This document shows, one piece after another, positions 59,501-64,000 of a stretch of DNA of 64,000 nucleotides. Numbering within the stretch: position 1 is the first letter of the stretch; every line of letters starts with the position of its first letter. A program made the translations under genes and the position numbers. Below the pieces are notes generated by a model. The model ran no database searches. It was given only the letters and a program-made list of their open reading frames with translations, and was not told the DNA's origin. The DNA comes from Stenotrophomonas rhizophila (lineage in GTDB: Bacteria > Pseudomonadota > Gammaproteobacteria > Xanthomonadales > Xanthomonadaceae): positions 19,049 through 83,048 of the forward strand of contig NZ_JACWUO010000017.1 in NCBI RefSeq assembly GCF_020857975.1, read 5' to 3'.

Positions 59501-59688
59501 GAGACCTGTTCGGCGGTGGCGCCGGGCCACATGGTGCGCACCACCATCACCTTGAAGGTGAACGGTGGATCCTCGGACTGGCCCAGGTGCTTGTACGACC
59601 ATGCGCCGATGATGGCGAAGGCCAGCATCGCAAACAGCACCAGCGGGCGGTTGCCCAACGCCCATTCGGAGAGATTGAAGCGGCGCAC
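56518..59688 (-). CDS. smeP: RND efflux permease (SmeP-like)
   Basis: A 1056-residue RND pump with 12 transmembrane segments and two large periplasmic domains. It shows the NFE/HAE-type start MRRFNLSEWALGNRPLVLFA, the proton-relay segment GLLVDDAIIAVEMMATKMEQG and the AGMIMRNSVILIDQI box in the second half. By gene order (tolC, pcm, TetR, fusion protein, permease) this matches SmeP of the SmeOP-TolCSm pump of S. maltophilia. It lies 3 bp downstream of smeO. Confidence 0.88.
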   Translation of the reverse strand: MRRFNLSEWALGNRPLVLFAMLAFAIIGAWSYKHLGQSEDPPFTFKVMVVRTMWPGATAEQVSRQVTEPIEKALLNTGQYEFIRSYSRPGESQVIFVARDSLRSKQIPDLWYQVRKRVGDIKPTLPREIVGPFFNDEFGDTFGNIYALTGQGFDYAVMRDYADRIQLELQRVPDVGKIELEGLQDEKVWIELSNTKLATLGVSLQQVQQALADQNAISATSFFETPTDRVQLRVTGQFQNVEDIRSFPIQAGDRTIHLGDIAEIKRGFADPASPKMRFMGEDAIGIAVAMKDGGDILKLGSTLDAEFERLQKTLPAGMQLRKVSDQPHAVEESVGEFVQVLTEAVVIVLLVSFFSLGLRTGLVVGVTIPLVLAMTFFVMHYFDIGLHKISLGALVLALGLLVDDAIIAVEMMATKMEQGYDRLRAASFAWESTAFPMLTGTLITAAGFLPIATAASSTGEYTRSLFQVVTIALVVSWIAAVLFIPYLGDKMLPDLFNRTPPKPDSLAGRWRARRLQWAERRPALARWIAPKEHAHDHDPYQRPFYTRFRAFLDTCLRHRWWVIAATAALFVFSLLIFRFVPQQFFPDSTRPELMVDIELAEGASLQATQAQAAKLEKLLKGREGISNYVAYVGTGSPRFYLPLDQQLPATNFSQFVVLTENAKAREATRAWLLKDVIPQFPDVQMRVTRLENGPPVGYPVQMRISGEHIEQVQAIARQVEAKVRANPHVMNVNLDWSEPSKVVRLVLDQDRARALGVSSAQVSQLLGTSLSGMSVSTYREGNRLIEMLLRGPDNERVRLDMLGSLAIPTASGTSVTLSQVARLEYVFEDGIIWHRNRLPTVTVRADIADAMQPLDVVQQILPTLEGIRADLPSGYLLETGGTVEDSTRGQDSIKAGMPLFLIVVATLLMLQLRSFSRAAMVLVTAPLGIIGATLFLLLFRAPFGFVALLGTIALAGMIMRNSVILIDQIQQDIDAGHDRWHAIIDATVRRFRPIVLTALAAVLAMIPLSRSAFYGSMAISIMGGLIVGTVLTLVFLPALYAAWFRVKPDEVKTTEG

Positions 59689-59691
59689 GGA

Positions 59692-60822
59692 TCAGTGCCC
59701 CTTGCCGGTGGCGGCCGGCGTGGCCGCCGGTGCCAGCACCGGGCGGTTCTGGCGGTCGACCGCAGTCACCTGCTGGCCCTCGCGCAGCAGGTGACCACCG
59801 GCAGCGACCACCCAATCGGTGGCAACCACCCCGGACAGCACCGGCACTGCCGATGCGCCATAGGCCCCCACCGTTACCGGGGTGGCCTTGAGTGCGCCGG
59901 TGCCGGGGTTGACCACCCACACGCTGGCCTTGCCGTCGGCGCCGCGCAGTACTGCGGCCAACGGCAGCTGCAGCGTGCCGGTGCGGCCGGCGCTGGCAAA
60001 CACCCGCGCACTCTGCCCCAGTTCCACTTCGCCCAGGGCTTCGGCGGCCAGGCTGACCCGGGCCGCATAGGTGCGGGCCTGCGCATCGGCGGCCGGGGCG
60101 ATCTCGCGGATGCTGCCGGGCAGCAGCTGGCCCGGGCGGTTCCACAGTTCGACCTGGACCGGCTGGCCGATCCGGTAATCGCGGATGCTGCTTTCCGGCA
60201 GCGCGATCAGCACCTCGCGGCCACCGTCGGCGGCCAGGGTGAACACGGTCTGCCCGGCACTGACCACCTGCCCGGCCTCGGCCTGGCGGCTGGCGATCAC
60301 GCCATCGGCCGGCGCGCGCAGCTGGGCGTACTGCGCCTGGTTGCGGGCCACGGCCAGGTTGGCGCGGGCGGCATTGGCCTGGCCCAGCGCGGCCTTGTAG
60401 GCGGCGGTCTGGCTGTCCAGCGCCGAGCGGCTGACCAGTTGGTCCTCGGCCAACTTGGCATAGCGTTTCTGCTCATCGCGGGCGCGCACCAGGTCGGCCT
60501 CGGCGGCGGCCAGCTGGGCCTGCGATGCGCTGGCCTGGGAGGCGTAGTCGGCCGCGTCCAGTTCGGCCAGCAGCTCGCCCTTGCGCACGCGCTGGCCGGC
60601 GTCGACATGGCGCTTGACCAGGTTGCCGCCAACCCGGAACGACAGCGGGCTCTCCTGGCGGGCACGCACTTCGCCCGGATACGCGGCCGCTTCCTGCCCG
60701 GCCACGGTGCCCGGGTGCACCACCAGCACCGGAATGGCCGCCGCCGGCTCGGCATCCTGCTTGCCGCACGCCGCCAGCATCACCATCAGCAAACCACCGC
60801 CTACCCAACGCATGCTTTTCAT
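59692..60822 (-). CDS. smeO: RND periplasmic adaptor lipoprotein (SmeO-like)
   Basis: A 376-residue membrane fusion protein with lipobox VMLAAC (Cys 19). It has the lipoyl half-motifs (GGNLVKRHVDAGQRVRKGELLAELD and APADGVIASRQAEAGQVVSAGQTVF), a coiled-coil hairpin (about 95-160) and beta-barrel and membrane-proximal domains. It links SmeP to the outer-membrane channel. smeO and smeP are divergent from the TetR gene, with a 122-bp shared control region. Confidence 0.88.
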   Translation of the reverse strand: MKSMRWVGGGLLMVMLAACGKQDAEPAAAIPVLVVHPGTVAGQEAAAYPGEVRARQESPLSFRVGGNLVKRHVDAGQRVRKGELLAELDAADYASQASASQAQLAAAEADLVRARDEQKRYAKLAEDQLVSRSALDSQTAAYKAALGQANAARANLAVARNQAQYAQLRAPADGVIASRQAEAGQVVSAGQTVFTLAADGGREVLIALPESSIRDYRIGQPVQVELWNRPGQLLPGSIREIAPAADAQARTYAARVSLAAEALGEVELGQSARVFASAGRTGTLQLPLAAVLRGADGKASVWVVNPGTGALKATPVTVGAYGASAVPVLSGVVATDWVVAAGGHLLREGQQVTAVDRQNRPVLAPAATPAATGKGH

Positions 60823-60893
60823 GAGCTACAGGACCTGAGAAGAAATCTGGAAGAAGGCGACCGCAACATACTGTTGCAGCACCGCCAATAGTG

Positions 60894-60937
60894 AACCAGT
60901 CGGTATAGTATAAATATCGAACCGATTGGTCTAGTAT
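60894..60937. promoter_or_regulatory. Tandem operator-like repeats in the sme control region
   Basis: AACCAGTCGGTATAGTAT (60894-60911) and AACCGATTGGTCTAGTAT (60920-60937) match at 14 of 18 positions and lie 26 bp apart, each with an ACC-N4-GGT palindrome and an overlapping TAGTAT -10-like box. The region lies between smeO and smeRo and 8 bp before the smeRo ATG, so it is a good candidate for SmeRo binding. Confidence 0.6.
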
Positions 60938-60944
60938 TGTTTGC

Positions 60945-61616
60945 ATGACCGATCCAAGCCTCCCCCTTCCGCCGGACAAGCCCGCCACCAAGGCCTCCGG
61001 GCCGGGCCGCCCGAAGGACCTGGGCAAGCGTGCGGCCATCCTCGGGGCGGCCAAGGCCTTGTTCGTTGAGCAGGGCTACAACGGGGTCAGCATGGACAGC
61101 ATCGCCGCCCAGGCAGGCGTCTCCAAACTGACCGTTTACAGCCATTTCGGCGACAAAGAAACCCTTTTCACCGAAGCTGTGCAGGCCACCTGCGCCGAAA
61201 TGCTGCCCGATGCGCTGTTTGTGACCGACGCCAAAGCGCCGCTGCGCGACCAGCTGGAGGGCATCGGCCTGGCCTTCTTCAGCATGATCACCTCCGCCGA
61301 GGCGGTGGCGGTGCAGCGGGTGATGATGGCCCCGGACACCGACGACCGCCTGCGCGAGATGTTCTGGGTGGCCGGCCCGCAACGCACCACCGAAGCCCTG
61401 GCCGAGCTGCTGCGTGCCCGGGTGGCCTGCGGCGAACTGGAGATCGACGACTGCCAGACCGCCGCGCTGCAGTTGATGACCCTGATCAAAGGCGAGCTGC
61501 ATACGCATATGATGTGCGGGCTGCGCCCGGCCCCGGCCGACTGCGATGCCGACGCGCACGTCCGTGCCAGCGTCGCGTTCTTCCTGAGGGCGTACACACC
61601 ACGCTCCAGGCCGTGA
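60945..61616 (+). CDS. smeRo: TetR family regulator (SmeRo-like)
   Basis: A 223-residue TetR regulator. The N-terminal helix-turn-helix (about 28-75) reads RAAILGAAKALFVEQGYNGVSMDSIAAQAGVSKLTVYSHFGDKETLF. The C-terminal ligand-binding domain is typical of AcrR-like efflux regulators (TetR_C type 4). It is divergent from smeO and starts the smeRo-pcm-tolC unit. By position it should repress the pump; the tandem palindromes upstream are its likely operator. Confidence 0.9.
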   Translation: MTDPSLPLPPDKPATKASGPGRPKDLGKRAAILGAAKALFVEQGYNGVSMDSIAAQAGVSKLTVYSHFGDKETLFTEAVQATCAEMLPDALFVTDAKAPLRDQLEGIGLAFFSMITSAEAVAVQRVMMAPDTDDRLREMFWVAGPQRTTEALAELLRARVACGELEIDDCQTAALQLMTLIKGELHTHMMCGLRPAPADCDADAHVRASVAFFLRAYTPRSRP

Positions 61617-61755
61617 CAGCAATATGAATGGACCGGAGGTCGCGGTGACTTCCGGCACTGCGACCCCGACGCGGCGGCAGCGATGCTTTGATCGCGCCGC
61701 CGGCTCCCGGCACCGGTAAAATGGCCGGCCCCCTGCGCTGGATTAGAAGAAGCCC

Positions 61756-62403
61756 ATGACGATCGATTACTCCCACGCCCGCGAACTGATGGTCGAACAA
61801 CAGATCCGTCCCTGGGACGTACTGGAAATTCGCGTGCTCGATGTACTGGCACGTTTGCCGCGGGAGGCGTTCGTCGCCGAATCGCACCGGGCCCTGGCCT
61901 ACGCCGACATCGAACTGCCGCTGGGCCTGGGGCAGAAGATGATGAAGCCGGTGATCGAGGGCCGCACCCTGCAGGCGCTGGACCTGCAGCCGGGCGATGA
62001 AGTGCTGGAAATCGGCACCGGCAGCGGCTACCTGAGCGCCTGCATGGGCGAGCTGGCGCGCGACGTGCTGAGCCTGGAGATCGAACCGGAACTGGCCGCC
62101 ACCGCGCGTGCGCGCCTGGATGCCGCCGGCCTGGGCAACAACGTGCGCATCGAGACCGCCGACGCGCTGAGCTGGAACACCGAACGCCGCTTCGATGCGA
62201 TCTGCGTGACCGCCGCGGTGGACACCATCCCGTCACGTTTCGCCCAGTGGCTGCGTCCCGGTGGCCGCCTGTTCGTGATCCGCGGCCGTTCGCCGGTGAT
62301 GGAAGCGGTGCTGGTCCAGGCCGATGGCAGCCTTGAATCCCTGTTTGAAACCGATATCGACTACCTGCGCGGTGCCGCTCCGGCGCCCCAGTTCCAACTC
62401 TGA
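61756..62403 (+). CDS. pcm: Protein-L-isoaspartate O-methyltransferase
   Basis: A 215-residue SAM methyltransferase: LMVEQQIRPWDVLEIRVLDVLARLPREAFV at the start and the SAM-binding VLEIGTGSGYLSACMGELA. It initiates repair of isoaspartyl residues in aged proteins. Its place between the regulator and tolC is conserved in Stenotrophomonas. It lies 139 bp after smeRo and 16 bp before tolC. Confidence 0.92.
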   Translation: MTIDYSHARELMVEQQIRPWDVLEIRVLDVLARLPREAFVAESHRALAYADIELPLGLGQKMMKPVIEGRTLQALDLQPGDEVLEIGTGSGYLSACMGELARDVLSLEIEPELAATARARLDAAGLGNNVRIETADALSWNTERRFDAICVTAAVDTIPSRFAQWLRPGGRLFVIRGRSPVMEAVLVQADGSLESLFETDIDYLRGAAPAPQFQL

Positions 62404-62419
62404 GTCCAAGGAAGCCGCA

Positions 62420-63781
62420 ATGATCCGCCGATCCCTCGCTATTGCGCTGGCCGCCGCCCTGCTGCCGATGACCGCCTCTGCCGCCGACCTGCTGCAGGTC
62501 TACGAAATGGCGCGCAACGGCGATCCGCAGCTGTCTGCAGCCGAATCGACCCGTCTGTACGACAAGGAAGGCGCCGTGCAGGCGCGTGCCGCGCTGCTGC
62601 CGCAGCTCAACGGCGAGGCGTCGATCAACCGCAGCCGCACCAACCCCAACCACGACCTCAGCTCGAACTCGATCACCAGCAAGAGCCGCAACTACACGGT
62701 CAATGGCAGCCAGACCCTGTTCAACTGGTCGCAGTTCGCCAACCTGCGCTCGCAGCGCGAGCTGAGCCGGGCGGCGGACTTCACCCTGGATTCGGCCAAC
62801 GACGATCTGATCGTGCGCAGCTCGGCGGCGTACTTCAACGTGCTGGTGGCGATCGAATCGTTGTCGGCGGCGCAGACCAACGAGGCCGCCGCGAAGAAGC
62901 AGTTCGACTTCGCCGACAAGCGCCTGGAAGTGGGCCTGGCGCCGATCACCGACGTGCATGAAGCGCGCGCCCAGTACGACCAGGCCCGCGCCAACACCAT
63001 CATTGCGCAGAACACCCTGGCCGACGCCTACCAGGCGCTGACCGAACTGACCGGCCAGCCGGTCACCGACCTACGCGCGCTGCCGGCCGATTTCCGCCCG
63101 GAACTGCCGGCCAAGTACGCCAGCGTCGACCAACTGGTTGGTGAGGCGGTCGGGCAGAACCCGGCGCTGAAGGCGCAGGAACTGAAGGTCAACGCGGCTG
63201 AGCAGGGCGTGTCGGCCGCGCGTGGCGCGCACTACCCGACCCTGTCGCTGGGTGCCAGCGCCGGCAAGTCGGCCAGCTGGGGCGATGTGGTCGGCGACAA
63301 CGGCAGCTTCAGCCCGGACCGCCGTACCAACAGCATCGGCCTGACCTTGAACGTGCCGATCTTCTCCGGCGGCGCCACCCAGTCCGGCGTGCGCCAGGCC
63401 CTGGCCCAGCGCGATATCGCCCAGGACGGCTACGAGCAGCAGAAGCGCGCGCTGGACCGCAACACCCGCAATGCCTACCAGACCCTGGTGGCGGGCATCA
63501 GCGAAGTGGAAGCGCGCCGCCTGGCCGTGGTATCGGCGCAGAGCGCCTATGACGCCTCGCAGGTGGGCCTGGAAGTGGGTACCCGCACCGTGCTGGACGT
63601 GATCCAGAACCAGCGCATCCTGTTCTCGGCGCAGCTGGACTACGCGCAGGCCCGTTACAACTTCCTGCAGAACCGCCTGCAGCTGGGCCAGGCCGTCGGC
63701 ACGCTGGACATCGCCGACCTGCAGGACATCAACCGCCTGCTGACCCAGACCGCCGCCACGCCGAGCACCCAGGCCAACTGA
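62420..63781 (+). CDS. tolC: Outer-membrane efflux channel TolC
   Basis: A 453-residue TolC-family channel: a signal peptide (LAIALAAALLPMTASA), then DLLQVYEMARNGDPQLSAAE and a repeated structure typical of the TolC duplication, with NGSQTLFNWSQFANL and the equivalent NVPIFSGGATQSGVRQA in the second half. It is the outer-membrane exit duct for the Sme pump and possibly other systems. A strong terminator follows. Confidence 0.94.
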   Translation: MIRRSLAIALAAALLPMTASAADLLQVYEMARNGDPQLSAAESTRLYDKEGAVQARAALLPQLNGEASINRSRTNPNHDLSSNSITSKSRNYTVNGSQTLFNWSQFANLRSQRELSRAADFTLDSANDDLIVRSSAAYFNVLVAIESLSAAQTNEAAAKKQFDFADKRLEVGLAPITDVHEARAQYDQARANTIIAQNTLADAYQALTELTGQPVTDLRALPADFRPELPAKYASVDQLVGEAVGQNPALKAQELKVNAAEQGVSAARGAHYPTLSLGASAGKSASWGDVVGDNGSFSPDRRTNSIGLTLNVPIFSGGATQSGVRQALAQRDIAQDGYEQQKRALDRNTRNAYQTLVAGISEVEARRLAVVSAQSAYDASQVGLEVGTRTVLDVIQNQRILFSAQLDYAQARYNFLQNRLQLGQAVGTLDIADLQDINRLLTQTAATPSTQAN

Positions 63782-63805
63782 GTGCGGCGCTAGCGCGGAA
63801 CCGGA

Positions 63806-63832
63806 AGCCACCCGAAAGGGTGGCTTTTTTTT
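63806..63832 (+). terminator. Strong terminator after tolC
   Basis: AGCCACCC (63806-63813) pairs with GGGTGGCT (63818-63825) around a GAAA tetraloop, followed by T8 (63825-63832). Confidence 0.9.
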
Positions 63833-63917
63833 GCTTGCTCGGCTATTTGCTGGGCTACAGGCCGTCAATGTCATGCACTGTTGGGATACGCCGACGGTAG
63901 TGCGGCCGCTGCCCGGA

Positions 63918-64000
<83 letters not shown>

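Noticed and set aside
63071..63874. A minus-strand frame running from the hexamer array into tolC
   Set aside because: It is antisense to tolC and reads through the tolC terminator; kept only as a note on the array.

Overview
The window is a contiguous, gene-dense, GC-rich stretch of a gammaproteobacterial chromosome of the family Xanthomonadaceae, most likely Stenotrophomonas. Three things point there: many short GTAG-type hairpin repeats (the SMAG family known from S. maltophilia); the gene order tolC - pcm - TetR - membrane fusion protein - RND permease, which is the smeOP/TolCSm pump locus of S. maltophilia; and a PPi-dependent phosphofructokinase with a membrane H+-PPase, as in xanthomonads. 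I see no prophage, insertion sequence, CRISPR array, rRNA or tRNA gene. The region reads as core chromosome with scattered repeats.

Layout. 1-2.7 kb: pepP (cut by the window edge), ygfB, a ZapB-like coiled coil, zapA, 6S RNA and 5-formyl-THF cyclo-ligase. 2.7-9 kb: housekeeping genes (EVE protein, rpiA, DUF192 lipoprotein, SirB1/TPR protein, rubredoxin, thiE, hemL, azurin, HAD hydrolase). 9-18 kb: argD, a voltage-gated-type K+ channel with a zinc-ribbon tail, an SDR, a kinase/DUF2867 pair, a DedA-PAP2-LssY fusion, a LON-domain protein and mpl. 18-26 kb: a pyrophosphate-centred neighbourhood (adk, pfp, hppA, ppa) interrupted by small secreted proteins, including two six-cysteine paralogues, and by a DUF2789 gene broken by an amber codon. 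26-39 kb: an HDOD response protein, a 1640-residue repetitive autotransporter, a TonB-dependent receptor, an AraC regulator and a membrane winged-helix/beta-propeller regulator. 39-46 kb: an unusual ion channel, thiC with a TPP riboswitch, a BCCT transporter and gamma-glutamyltransferase.

46-55 kb is one branched-chain amino acid operon, ilvC-ilvG-ilvM-ilvA-leuA-leuC-leuD-leuB. It is preceded by what looks like a textbook transcription attenuator: a 41-residue leader peptide with a Leu/Val/Ile run, an 8-nt antiterminator segment and an intrinsic terminator. A second terminator-like hairpin lies just before ilvC. ilvD and ilvE are not in the window. The threonine dehydratase in the operon is short and lacks the usual regulatory domain, and its 5' end is invaded by a tandem repeat.

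56-64 kb carries a secreted protein with an internal duplication, then the divergent smeP-smeO and smeRo-pcm-tolC genes around a 122-bp control region with two tandem operator-like palindromes. The window ends inside a GCTGTT hexanucleotide array of at least 82 bp.

The most noteworthy items are the ilv attenuator and its tandem hairpin, the two six-cysteine secreted paralogues, the duplicated secreted protein, the pyrophosphate gene neighbourhood, the hexanucleotide array, a perfect 28-bp-arm palindrome between azu and a HAD gene, and a candidate small RNA near 39 kb. No wholly new multigene system is evident.
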